From an uncultured Christensenellaceae bacterium (GTDB lineage Bacteria; Bacillota; Clostridia; Christensenellales; MGBC116941): a stretch of 16,412 nucleotides of DNA. Location of the stretch: the NCBI GenBank assembly GCA_910585035.1, contig CAJUEF010000014.1, positions 6,501 through 22,912 of the forward strand, given 5' to 3'. The translations under genes and the position numbers were made by a program. Under the pieces are notes generated by a model that saw only the letters and a program-made list of their open reading frames with translations, was not told where the DNA came from and made no database searches. Every line of letters starts with the position of its first letter. Positions within the stretch are counted from its first letter, which is position 1. This document shows, one piece after another, positions 1 through 6,477 of the stretch.

Positions 1-2
1 TT

Positions 3-1190
3 GCTATTTTACCTGCTTGTCTTTTAGCTGAAAACTCTGTTATTATTGATAATTTACCTTATATAGACGATGTTTTCACTCTTGAAAAGATATTGACTAC
101 AATGGGTGCAAAAGTTAACTTTTCTGTTGATGGCAGAATGGTTATTGATCCAAACGGAGTTGATACCCATGAAGTTGTGGATGATTTAGTTACGCGTATG
201 AGAGCTTCTTATTATCTTCTTGGAGTTTTGCTTACTAAATACGGAAAAGCAAAGGTTTCTCTTCCTGGTGGATGTGTTATTGGTCAGCGTCCTATTGATT
301 TACATATAAAAGGTCTTGAAAGCCTTGGAGCCAAAGTTGACGTTAAATATGGAATTATAACTGCGGAGGCTCCAAATGGGCTTCATGGCAGTGAAATATA
401 TTTGGATGTTGTTTCAGTTGGTGCGACAGTTAATATAATGCTTGCAGCTATTAAGGCAGAGGGAAACACAACTATTGTTAATGCTGCTAAAGAACCCCAC
501 ATTGTAGATTTAGCTAACTTTTTAAATATGATGGGCGCTAAAATTAAAGGAGCAGGAACTGATACAATCAGAATTAAGGGAGTTAAGTCTCTTAGTTCTT
601 GTTCTTATACTGTTATTCCCGATCAGATTGAAACGGGAACTCTTATGATTGCAACCGCAGCAACACGGGGGGATTTGCTTATTAAAAATGCAATAGCCCC
701 ACATATGGAAGCTCTTTCTGCAAAATTAATTGAAACAGGGGCATATGTTGAAGCAGGCGATGATTATATAAGAGTATCAGCGGATAAGAGACTTAAAAAA
801 GCAAATATTAAAACTTTGCCTTATCCTGGTTTTCCTACAGATTTACAGCAGCCTATGACAACTCTTCTTTCTACTGCAATGGGAACCAGTACAATTGTTG
901 AAAATATATATGAGGATAGGTTTAAGCATGCCTATGAGCTGCGCCGTATGGGAGCAAACATAACCACTGAAGGAAGGGTTATGGTTGTTGAGGGTGTTGA
1001 ATCTCTTTATGGCACAAATGTAACTGCTACTGATTTGCGTGCAGGCGCTGCGCTTATTATTGCAGGTCTTATGGCTGATGGCGTTACAACTATTTCAAAT
1101 GTTAAATATATTGACAGGGGATATAACTGTTATGAAAAGAAATTGTCTACAATAGGCGCTGATATTAAGCGAATATCTGTAGATGAATAA
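3..1190 (+). CDS. murA: UDP-N-acetylglucosamine 1-carboxyvinyltransferase (MurA), 5' truncated by window edge
   Basis: MurA transfers enolpyruvate from PEP to UDP-GlcNAc, the first committed cytoplasmic step of peptidoglycan synthesis. The reading frame is open from base 3, before the ATG at 93, and the extra residues (AILPACLLAE... then DNLPYIDDVFTLEKIL) are MurA sequence, so the gene starts upstream of the window and ATG 93 is internal. The PEP-binding loop GGCVIGQRPID is intact. Its Cys (codon 273-275) is the residue alkylated by fosfomycin in the family; enzymes with Asp here are resistant, so this one should be of the sensitive type. A second family hallmark, the segment PYPGFPTDLQQP with RAGAALIIAGL near the C terminus, is also present. 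The end is complete. Fifty bases downstream lie a parS-like site and a strong terminator. Clostridia often carry two MurA paralogues (murA and murAB/murZ), and I cannot tell which this is. Confidence 0.96.
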   Translation, partial: AILPACLLAENSVIIDNLPYIDDVFTLEKILTTMGAKVNFSVDGRMVIDPNGVDTHEVVDDLVTRMRASYYLLGVLLTKYGKAKVSLPGGCVIGQRPIDLHIKGLESLGAKVDVKYGIITAEAPNGLHGSEIYLDVVSVGATVNIMLAAIKAEGNTTIVNAAKEPHIVDLANFLNMMGAKIKGAGTDTIRIKGVKSLSSCSYTVIPDQIETGTLMIATAATRGDLLIKNAIAPHMEALSAKLIETGAYVEAGDDYIRVSADKRLKKANIKTLPYPGFPTDLQQPMTTLLSTAMGTSTIVENIYEDRFKHAYELRRMGANITTEGRVMVVEGVESLYGTNVTATDLRAGAALIIAGLMADGVTTISNVKYIDRGYNCYEKKLSTIGADIKRISVDE

Positions 1191-1206
1191 TTGTTCCACG
1201 TAGAAC
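1191..1206. other. parS: parS-like centromere site 1
   Basis: The sequence TTGTTCCACGTAGAAC begins directly after the murA stop codon. It resembles the Firmicutes parS consensus TGTTNCACGTGNAACA with one asymmetric change (G to A just right of the centre). The same 16 bases occur in inverted orientation at 4249-4264, beside parA-parB encoded in this window. Assignment as a ParB-binding site is by consensus and context, not by direct proof. Confidence 0.72.
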
Positions 1207-1229
1207 GCGTCGGAGTGGACTTCATTTCC

Positions 1230-1260
1230 AGCCCTATTGATTTTATCAATAGGGCTTTTT
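1230..1260 (+). terminator. Rho-independent terminator of murA
   Basis: A perfect 12-bp stem (AGCCCTATTGAT, 1230-1241, with ATCAATAGGGCT, 1245-1256) and a TTT loop are followed by a T run. It lies 40 bases after the murA stop codon and just after the parS-like site. Confidence 0.9.
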
Positions 1261-1280
1261 CATTTCGTCACTCCTCCTTT

Positions 1281-1314
1281 TCACAAAAAAACAAAAGTTT
1301 TTTTGTGATTTTTT
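1281..1314 (+). terminator. AT-rich hairpin with T tail (possible second terminator)
   Basis: A perfect 12-bp inverted repeat, TCACAAAAAAAC (1281-1292) and GTTTTTTTGTGA (1297-1308), has an AAAA loop and is followed by six T. It could be a back-up terminator for murA read-through. It sits downstream of the minus-strand gene at 1356-1643, but on the minus strand no T run follows the stem, so it is a poor terminator for that gene. Confidence 0.45.
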
Positions 1315-1355
1315 GGTATTCCTTTGGGGTCTTTTTGTTTTGGGGTAAGAGAAAT

Positions 1356-1643
1356 TTATTTTATATATTCATCATTAAAAATTTCAAATGTTATTTTTGA
1401 ACCAAGACGGAAACCATCAATAAACATTTGATAAAATTCATGAGGAATTACATCAAGATATTCATCTATTATGTTTTTAAATTCTTTACTTAATGACGGT
1501 TCAATTTTATCTAACTTGTTAACAAAATTTTCATAATGCTCAAATTGTTTATCCACTATTTCTTTGTATTCATTTAATAATGGTTTATATTCTTCTGCTG
1601 GAAATAATGTTCCTTCATAAAGCTGTTTTAATACTGTATCCAT
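1356..1643 (-). CDS. Small acidic helical protein, DUF6809-like (copy A)
   Basis: A 95-residue protein of unknown function, predicted soluble and almost entirely helical, with no signal or membrane segment. The N-terminal signature LKQLYEGTLFPAEE and the C-terminal FIDGFRLGSK match two other genes in this window: 8735-9004 (LKQLYNG, FAKGFSLGLR) and 16248-16412 (FAEGFSYGVR). The three form a paralogous family, which I recall as DUF6809; that name is unverified. The start ATG has GGAGG seven bases upstream. On the minus strand a consensus promoter, TTGACA (1708-1703), 16 bp, TATAAT (1686-1681), lies about 40 bp upstream of the start codon. The gene is divergent from an RHH gene (1760-1960), a layout typical of autoregulated accessory pairs. 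Its surroundings are much more AT-rich than murA or rplI, consistent with acquired DNA. Confidence 0.72.
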   Translation of the reverse strand: MDTVLKQLYEGTLFPAEEYKPLLNEYKEIVDKQFEHYENFVNKLDKIEPSLSKEFKNIIDEYLDVIPHEFYQMFIDGFRLGSKITFEIFNDEYIK

Positions 1644-1680
1644 AATTATACCTCCATATAAATAATATATTATATAATAT

Positions 1681-1708
1681 ATTATAAATTATATTATATA
1701 ATTGTCAA
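1681..1708 (-). promoter_or_regulatory. Consensus sigma-A promoter for copy A, in palindromic AT-rich DNA
   Basis: Read on the minus strand: TTGACA (1708-1703), a 16-bp spacer and TATAAT (1686-1681), both boxes perfect. The divergent region 1644-1759 is nearly pure A/T with nested palindromes such as AATATATTATATAATATATT. It contains a second TATAAT (1720-1725) facing the RHH gene, but with no good -35 at the right distance. The RHH product is a natural candidate to bind here (inference). Confidence 0.65.
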
Positions 1709-1759
1709 CAAAAATATATTATAATGAAATATATATATTTTTAATATTAGGAGTGTAAT

Positions 1760-1960
1760 ATGGAAGATAAATTCGTTGTAAAAAAGAATAATGAAAAAAG
1801 TGATAAATTTATCATTATGTCTTTACGAATTGATAAAGAGTTACAAAAAGAGTTTGATATATTAGCTTCAAAAAGTGAACATTCAAGAAATGAATTAATG
1901 TGCATGGCTTTAAAATATGCATTGGATCACTTAGAATTTATTTCTGAGGAAGATGATTAA
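1760..1960 (+). CDS. Ribbon-helix-helix (CopG/Arc-type) DNA-binding protein
   Basis: A 66-residue protein with the RHH layout: a short basic N terminus, a beta strand (FIIMSLRID, about residues 17-25), helix A (KELQKEFDILASKSE), a turn with SRNELMCMALKYALDHL as helix B, and an acidic tail (SEEDD). RHH proteins dimerise, and the paired strands sit in the major groove of short palindromes; many are autorepressors, often antitoxins. AGGAG lies six bases before the ATG. It is divergent from DUF6809-like copy A, and a second RHH gene (broken) precedes copy B at 8417-8632, so the pairing is repeated. Which genes it controls is not shown by the sequence. Confidence 0.75.
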   Translation: MEDKFVVKKNNEKSDKFIIMSLRIDKELQKEFDILASKSEHSRNELMCMALKYALDHLEFISEEDD

Positions 1961-2006
1961 AACAAATAAATTACTTAAATAGCAGAATTTTTTTATATTG
2001 TAATTA

Positions 2007-2056
2007 GGTTTTCTTTTGCTTACTTTTCTTTTTTCTAAAAGAAAAGTAAGTTTTTT
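2007..2056. repeat. Dispersed hairpin repeat, copy 1 (terminator-like)
   Basis: The leader GGTTTTCTTTTGCT is followed by a perfect 14-bp stem (CTTACTTTTCTTTT, 2019-2032, with AAAAGAAAAGTAAG, 2037-2050), the loop TTCT, and six T. A diverged copy lies in the opposite orientation at 16127-16173, with the same leader and loop and paired changes in the outer stem. It also ends transcription-like after the RHH gene. The rest of the gene-free stretch 1961-2120 is simple A-rich DNA with nothing else I can identify. Confidence 0.7.
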
Positions 2057-2123
2057 AAAATAAAAGTAAGGAAAAAGTAAAAGTTAAAAAATCGGCAAAA
2101 GAAGTGTTTGAATATATAGGTTG

Positions 2124-2152
2124 TTTTCATTACAATAAAAATATGATATACT
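2124..2152 (+). promoter_or_regulatory. Predicted promoter of the MazG-like/rplI/dnaB operon
   Basis: TTTTCA (2124-2129), a 17-bp spacer and TATACT (2147-2152), 24 bp before the first start codon, with AAAGGGTG as ribosome site. The -35 is weak (4 of 6), the -10 good (5 of 6). Confidence 0.55.
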
Positions 2153-2176
2153 AAATTTTATAAAGGGTGAACACAT

Positions 2177-2473
2177 ATGGATGAAATCTTATATAACCTA
2201 AAGCTTACGACTACAGTGAAAAATGAGCTGCTTAAAGATATTGGAAGTATTTTTGATTACAGCAGTCAGCGGGATAAAAAGGAAGAGCTTACCCAAACTA
2301 TAGGTTCATGTTTTTTAGAACTTATGATTTTATGCCGCAGATACGGCATTGATATGAAAACTGTAAACAGTTATATGATGGACAGGATAAATACAGGTAT
2401 TTTGGATGGTAATATGTGTGAAACCAAATTTGGTGATTTAAGTAAAATAGCAAATTATATAAGGGGCGATTAA
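2177..2473 (+). CDS. Small helical protein, possibly MazG-like
   Basis: A 98-residue, all-helical, probably cytoplasmic protein. Its pattern (LKLTTTVKNELLKDIGSIFDY..., then GSCFLELMILCRRYGIDMKTVNSYMMDRI) resembles the small MazG-like proteins that clostridia often encode next to rplI and dnaB. MazG-fold enzymes hydrolyse nucleoside triphosphates using an EExxE/D metal site, but I see no clear EExxE-(12-28)-ExxD motif here, so catalytic activity is doubtful. It is the first gene of a tight operon: its stop codon is two bases before the rplI start, and rplI overlaps dnaB by one base. It could simply be an unclassified housekeeping-linked gene; the family assignment is from memory and moderate. 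Confidence 0.6.
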   Translation: MDEILYNLKLTTTVKNELLKDIGSIFDYSSQRDKKEELTQTIGSCFLELMILCRRYGIDMKTVNSYMMDRINTGILDGNMCETKFGDLSKIANYIRGD

Positions 2474-2475
2474 TA

Positions 2476-2922
2476 ATGAAAGTAGTATTACTAAAAGATG
2501 TAAAGGGTTCAGGCAAAGCCGGAGAGATAATTAATGTAAACGAGGGCTATGCACGGAATTTTTTAATACCAAAGGGCTTTGGAAAAGAAGCGGATAAGCA
2601 GGCAGTTAACGAAGTTAAAATAAAACAGGGCGCTGCCGCACACAAAAAGGAACTGGAAATAGCTGATGCAAAAGCAACTGCTGAAAAATTAAAGGGAATT
2701 ACTGTTAAAGTAAATGGTAAAGCAGGAGCAAACGGCAAACTTTTTGGCGCTATTACAAATAAGGAAATAGCTGAAGCACTGGAAAAAGAACATGGAATTT
2801 CTATTGATAAGAAAAAAATATCCATAGGCGAGCAGATAAAGGCTGCGGGAATTTATAATGTAGCAGTTAAAGTATATGCAAATATTAACGCAACTTTAAA
2901 GGTTGACGTGCGGGTGGAATAA
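2476..2922 (+). CDS. rplI: 50S ribosomal protein L9
   Basis: L9 is a large-subunit protein bound near the base of the L1 stalk that helps maintain the reading frame. At 148 residues it has the standard length. The N-terminal RNA-binding domain is clear (MKVVLLKDVKGSGKAGEI, then NEGYARNFLIPKGFG), followed by a long charged linking helix (about 40-75) and the C-terminal domain ending VKVYANINATLKVDVRVE. AAGGGGCG, seven to eleven bases upstream, is the ribosome site. The stop codon shares one base with the dnaB start (TAATG), so dnaB translation is probably coupled. Confidence 0.97.
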   Translation: MKVVLLKDVKGSGKAGEIINVNEGYARNFLIPKGFGKEADKQAVNEVKIKQGAAAHKKELEIADAKATAEKLKGITVKVNGKAGANGKLFGAITNKEIAEALEKEHGISIDKKKISIGEQIKAAGIYNVAVKVYANINATLKVDVRVE

Positions 2923-4226
2923 TGGAATATATTGCGCCACACAGCAAAGAGGCGGAAGAAGCTGTTCTTGGCTGTATGCTTCTTGACATAGATTCAGTTA
3001 TACTGGCAAGTGAAAGACTTGTTGCCGAAGATTTTTTTGTTCATAAGAATAAAGCAATTTTTGCAGCAATGATGTCGCTTTTTGAAGACAACGTAAATAT
3101 TGACTTGATTACCTTAGTAAACTATTTGGAAACTAAGGGAGAGCTTAAGGGAGTTGGCGGCGATTCATATGTTGCTTCTCTTGGAAGCAGCATGGTGACT
3201 ACTGCCAATATTGATGAATACATAGAAATTGTTAAGGAAAAATCTACATTAAGGCGTCTTAGCGCAATAGGAAGCGAGCTTTCAAAAGACGCTGCAATGG
3301 AAGTTACTGAAGCGGAAGAAGTTCTCAACAAAGCTGAAATGGCTATTATGCGTGTTGGTCAGGAAAAGCAGACCAGCGCACTGGAGCATATTAAAGAAGT
3401 ACTTGAAGCAAGTTATAATGACCTTATGGAAGCAACAACACGTAAGGGAGAGCTTATCGGTCTTTCCACAGGTTTTAAGGAACTGGACAGGATGACACTT
3501 GGTTTTCAACAGTCGCAGCTTATTGTTATTGGTGCGCGGCCTGGCGACGGTAAAACGAGCCTTGCCCTTAATATTGCTTCTCATGTGGCTCTGAGAGAAA
3601 ATGGTGTTGTGGCTATATTTAATTTGGAGATGAGTGCAAGCCAGCTTGTTAAGCGTATTATTTGCAGTGAAGCAATGGTGGATTTAAAAAAAGCAAGTGA
3701 AGGAACGCTTACCGATGATGATTTTGAAAAGGTAAACGAAGCCGTACGAACTCTTACAAAGGCGCCTATATATATAGATGATACGGCGGGAATAGGCGTT
3801 TCAGGTATCCGTAGTAAATGCAGGCGGCTAAAAATGCAGTCGGGTCTTGCAATGATAGTTATTGATTACTTGCAGCTTATGCAGACAAAAGGTAAGTCTG
3901 AAAGCAGACAGCTTGAGGTTGCAGAGCTTACCCGCTCGCTTAAAAATCTTGCCAGAGAGCTGGATGTTCCTATTTTAGTGCTTTCTCAGCTTCGCCGTGA
4001 AACTGAAAAGCGAAACAAACCGTTGCTTTCTGATTTACGTGAATCCGGCTCTATAGAGCAGGATGCCGATACGGTTATATTAATTCACAGATACAAAGAT
4101 GAAACGGAGACAATGGATTTGGCAGATTTTATTGTTGCCAAGCAAAGAAGCGGACCAACGGGAACTATTAACGTAGGCTGGCGGGGAGAACTTACAAAGT
4201 TTACATGTATGGATAGTATGCATTAA
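2922..4226 (+). CDS. dnaB: Replicative DNA helicase DnaB
   Basis: The hexameric 5'-3' helicase that unwinds DNA at the replication fork (called DnaC in Bacillus). At 434 residues it is full length and free of inteins. The N-terminal primase-interacting domain begins PHSKEAEEAVLGCMLLD. The RecA-like C-terminal domain has Walker A GARPGDGKT (204-212; the common form is GARPSMGKT, so two positions are changed), Walker B IVIDYLQLM (312-320), DLRESGSIEQDAD (371-383) and the arginine-finger region VAKQRSGPTGT. ATG overlaps the rplI stop by one base. It ends 20 bases before the second parS-like site and a terminator. Confidence 0.96.
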   Translation: MEYIAPHSKEAEEAVLGCMLLDIDSVILASERLVAEDFFVHKNKAIFAAMMSLFEDNVNIDLITLVNYLETKGELKGVGGDSYVASLGSSMVTTANIDEYIEIVKEKSTLRRLSAIGSELSKDAAMEVTEAEEVLNKAEMAIMRVGQEKQTSALEHIKEVLEASYNDLMEATTRKGELIGLSTGFKELDRMTLGFQQSQLIVIGARPGDGKTSLALNIASHVALRENGVVAIFNLEMSASQLVKRIICSEAMVDLKKASEGTLTDDDFEKVNEAVRTLTKAPIYIDDTAGIGVSGIRSKCRRLKMQSGLAMIVIDYLQLMQTKGKSESRQLEVAELTRSLKNLARELDVPILVLSQLRRETEKRNKPLLSDLRESGSIEQDADTVILIHRYKDETETMDLADFIVAKQRSGPTGTINVGWRGELTKFTCMDSMH

Positions 4227-4246
4227 AAATAAAATTTATTTAATAA

Positions 4247-4264
4247 TTGTTCTACGTGGAACAA
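4247..4264. other. parS: parS-like centromere site 2
   Basis: TTGTTCTACGTGGAACAA, the reverse complement of site 1 (1191-1206) over 16 bases and slightly longer. One base breaks perfect symmetry relative to the Firmicutes parS consensus. It lies in the dnaB-parA interval, 160 bp upstream of the ParA start and less than 1 kb from parB, where parS sites are commonly found. Confidence 0.8.
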
Positions 4265-4265
4265 G

Positions 4266-4305
4266 ACGTCTTTATTTTATTAAATAAAGACGTTTATTTT
4301 TTATT
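4266..4305 (+). terminator. Terminator of the rplI-dnaB operon
   Basis: A 12-bp perfect stem ACGTCTTTATTT (4266-4277) / AAATAAAGACGT (4282-4293), with a TATT loop and a T-rich tail. It starts two bases after the parS-like site. Confidence 0.85.
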
Positions 4306-4364
4306 AAAATAAAAGCTTATTTCTTCACATTTAGCTGATTTTTTCTATAATAAGTAAAAGAAGG

Positions 4365-4393
4365 TTTATTTTTTCGATATAATATATTATAAT
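4365..4393 (+). promoter_or_regulatory. Predicted promoter of parA-parB
   Basis: A perfect TATAAT (4388-4393) is preceded at 17 bp by TTTATT (4365-4370), a weak -35. A second TATAAT at 4378-4383 overlaps the spacer. The ribosome site GAGGTG follows at 4412-4417. Confidence 0.5.
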
Positions 4394-4423
4394 GTTCTTA
4401 TATGTTTTTTTGAGGTGATGGAT

Positions 4424-5194
4424 TTGGGAAAGGTATTTGCCATTGTGAATCAAAAGGGTGGAGTAGGCAAAACCACAACAACGATAAATCTTGCGGCGTG
4501 TGTTGCGTCTCTTGGCAAGAAAGCTCTTGCGATAGATATTGATCCACAAGGCAACTGTACCAGCGGAATTGGAGCGGATAAAGAGGGAGACTGTATTTAT
4601 GACTGTATTATAAATGGTGCAGAGCCTTCAAATGTTATAGTACATACTGCTTATGAAAATTTAGATATTATTCCGTCTGGAATTAGCCTTGCAGGTGCGG
4701 AAGTGGAAATGGTTGATAGAAACAGAAGAGAATTTCTGCTTAAAGAAATTGTGGACAAGGTTAAAGGTGATTATGATTATGTGTTTTTAGACTGTCCACC
4801 TTCTCTTGGGCTTTTAACCATAAATGCACTTACGGCAAGCGATGGTGTTGTTGTACCTATACAATGTGAATTTTTCGCTCTTGAGGGTTTGTCTCAACTT
4901 GTTACTACCATTAAAATGGTAAGAAGTTCCTTAAATCCTGATCTTTATATTGAGGGAGTTATTCTCACAATGTTTGATAGTAGAACAAATCTTAGTCAAC
5001 AGGTTGCGGATGAGGTAAGCAGACACTTTGGAGGTACTCTTTACAGCTCTTATATTCCAAGAAATGTAAGGCTTGGAGAAGCACCAAGCTTTGCAAAAGC
5101 AATAATAGATTATGATTCCCGGTCTGTCGGTGCAGTGAAATATATGGAACTGGCACAGGAATTCATTGACAGGAGAGAAAATAATGGCAACTAA
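4424..5194 (+). CDS. parA: Chromosome partitioning ATPase ParA (Soj)
   Basis: A Walker-type ATPase that works with ParB-parS complexes in origin segregation and, in Bacillus, in DnaA control. The deviant Walker A box KGGVGKTT (residues 11-18), the DIDPQGN switch (38-44) and FLDCPPSLG (121-129, Walker B) are intact. I chose the TTG at 4424, which begins MGKVFAIVNQKGGVGKT, the usual start of the family: GAGGTG ends six bases before it. The earlier GTG (4415) and ATG (4418) overlap or nearly touch that ribosome site. This gives 256 residues, a normal Soj length. The 3' end overlaps parB by 11 bases, indicating coupled translation. Confidence 0.95.
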   Translation: MGKVFAIVNQKGGVGKTTTTINLAACVASLGKKALAIDIDPQGNCTSGIGADKEGDCIYDCIINGAEPSNVIVHTAYENLDIIPSGISLAGAEVEMVDRNRREFLLKEIVDKVKGDYDYVFLDCPPSLGLLTINALTASDGVVVPIQCEFFALEGLSQLVTTIKMVRSSLNPDLYIEGVILTMFDSRTNLSQQVADEVSRHFGGTLYSSYIPRNVRLGEAPSFAKAIIDYDSRSVGAVKYMELAQEFIDRRENNGN

Positions 5195-6032
5195 CAGACT
5201 TGGAAAAGGACTTGGGGCTCTTCTTGGCACTGAAGTTGATATAAACGGAAGTGACGAAAGATTTATCACTGTGGATATAAAAAAGATGAAGCCAAACCCA
5301 AAGCAGGCAAGAAAAACCTTTAGGGATGAGGAAATAGATGAGCTTGCAGCCTCAATAGCCGCTCATGGCATAATCCAGCCGGTGCTTTTAAATGAGGACG
5401 GCAAAGGCGGTTATATTATAATTGCCGGTGAACGCCGTTACAGAGCTGCAAAAAAAGCAGGATTAAAAGAACTGCCTGCAATTATTAAAAAATTAAATGA
5501 GCAGGAACTTATGGAGGTATCCCTAATTGAGAATCTCCAGCGCGTAGATCTTAACCCTGTTGAAGAAGCAATGGGAATTAAGGATTTAATGGATAAATGC
5601 TCACTAACTCAGGAACAGGCGGCAGACAGGCTTGGAAAGAGCCGTCCCTCTGTGGCTAATTCCCTGCGTCTTCTTAATTTGCCGCCGAAAGCTCTTAACA
5701 TGTTAAGGGAAGATAAAATTTCAAAAGGACATGCCAAGTGTCTCCTTGGAGTTAAGGACGGAGAAAATATAATTTATCTTGCAGAGAAAGTGGAAAAGGA
5801 AAATCTTTCAGTAAGAGCCCTTGAACAGCTTATTGCAAAGGATGGAAAAAAGCAGCAAAGCAGCAGACAGGAAAGAAATATTGCCCCGGAAATAAGAGAT
5901 GTTGAGGAACAGCTTTCGGATAAGCTGGCAACTAAAGTAACCCTTTGTGGCGATGGGGATAAAGGAACAATTAAAATTGAATATTATTCCTCACAGGAGC
6001 TGGATGAAATTATATCCAGTCTCCTTGATTAA
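5184..6032 (+). CDS. parB: Chromosome partitioning protein ParB (Spo0J)
   Basis: A CTP-dependent DNA clamp that loads at parS and spreads along nearby DNA. The start at ATG 5184 gives MATNRLGKGLGALLG, the typical ParA-interacting N terminus. AGGAGAG lies eight bases upstream; an in-frame TTG at 5166 is rejected. CTP-binding boxes GERRYRAA (82-89) and ENLQR (116-120) are present, and the helix-turn-helix that reads parS is LTQEQAADRLGKSRPSVANSLRLL (roughly residues 141-164). At 282 residues it is full length. Noc, a ParB paralogue, is less likely because parA is directly upstream and parS-like sites are nearby, while no Noc-binding consensus was seen. Confidence 0.95.
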   Translation: MATNRLGKGLGALLGTEVDINGSDERFITVDIKKMKPNPKQARKTFRDEEIDELAASIAAHGIIQPVLLNEDGKGGYIIIAGERRYRAAKKAGLKELPAIIKKLNEQELMEVSLIENLQRVDLNPVEEAMGIKDLMDKCSLTQEQAADRLGKSRPSVANSLRLLNLPPKALNMLREDKISKGHAKCLLGVKDGENIIYLAEKVEKENLSVRALEQLIAKDGKKQQSSRQERNIAPEIRDVEEQLSDKLATKVTLCGDGDKGTIKIEYYSSQELDEIISSLLD

Positions 6033-6070
6033 AGCGGCATAGGGGAATATCCTATTGCCGCTTATTTAAA
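6032..6070 (+). terminator. Terminator of parA-parB
   Basis: A GC-rich stem AAGCGGC-A-TAGG (6032-6043) / CCTA-TT-GCCGCTT (6051-6063), with one bulged base, is followed by ATTTAAAAATAAATTTATT. It begins inside the parB stop codon. Confidence 0.7.
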
Positions 6071-6123
6071 AATAAATTTATTATACAGCCTATATTATAA
6101 AAGAAATAGGAAAGGATTAATAA

Positions 6124-6477
6124 GTGATACACGGTAAATGGTATAAAGGCAGTGATAATTTGTCTGTGCTTGAAAGAGATACAGATGAAACAGATAAAAT
6201 ATCATGGCATTTGGTTATAGAAGAAGATGGAATAAAACAGGGTATGTGTGCCCTCACGCCCTTTGAAAACAGCTTTATAATAAACAGGGTAAAAGCAGGT
6301 TCGCCGGAAATTTTAGAGCTAATGTTAAGAATGATTTCAGTGAAAATAAAAAGTTTTAATAAAGAAACTATATATGCAAAGAAGAACTCAGGGATAACAG
6401 GCTTCGGTTTTGCAGAATATAATAATGATACATTAATAGCAAAGAAGATAATTTTACCTAATAGATGTAAGGAGTGA
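6124..6477 (+). CDS. Small GNAT-like protein of unknown function
   Basis: 117 residues from a GTG start with AAAGGA eight bases upstream. The strand pattern (WHLVIEEDGIKQGMCALTPFENSFIINRVKAG), then a helix (EILELMLRMISVKIKSF) and the end GFGFAEYN, recalls the core of GNAT N-acetyltransferases, whose C-terminal part often reads FYEKFGFxE. The RxxGxG/A acetyl-CoA phosphate-binding loop expected between strand 4 and helix 3 is not visible, so it may be a degenerate or non-catalytic member. Its last four bases (GTGA) overlap the proposed start of the transporter, which suggests co-translation. Function and substrate are unknown. Confidence 0.65.
   Translation: MIHGKWYKGSDNLSVLERDTDETDKISWHLVIEEDGIKQGMCALTPFENSFIINRVKAGSPEILELMLRMISVKIKSFNKETIYAKKNSGITGFGFAEYNNDTLIAKKIILPNRCKE

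Noticed and set aside
93..95. ATG as the start of murA
   Set aside because: The frame is open to the window edge with clear MurA residues upstream; this Met is internal.
1191..1400. 69-codon plus-strand ORF after murA
   Set aside because: It covers the parS-like site, the murA terminator and the second hairpin, overlaps copy A antisense, lacks a ribosome site and has low-complexity Phe-rich sequence.
1644..1759. Possible CRISPR or iteron repeats in the AT palindromic region
   Set aside because: No regular repeat-spacer spacing and no conserved repeat unit; it is nested A/T palindromes in a divergent promoter region.
3525..3565. Changed Walker A in DnaB (GARPGDGKT) as a sign of a phage or inactive helicase
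   Set aside because: The essential GKT and all other motifs are intact, and it sits in a conserved rplI-dnaB operon; it is best read as normal variation.
4415..4420. GTG/ATG starts for parA
   Set aside because: They overlap or touch the GAGGTG ribosome site; TTG 4424 has proper spacing and gives the family N terminus.
5166..5168. TTG start for parB
   Set aside because: It lies upstream of the AGGAG site; ATG 5184 gives the conserved MxxxRLGKGLxALLG start.
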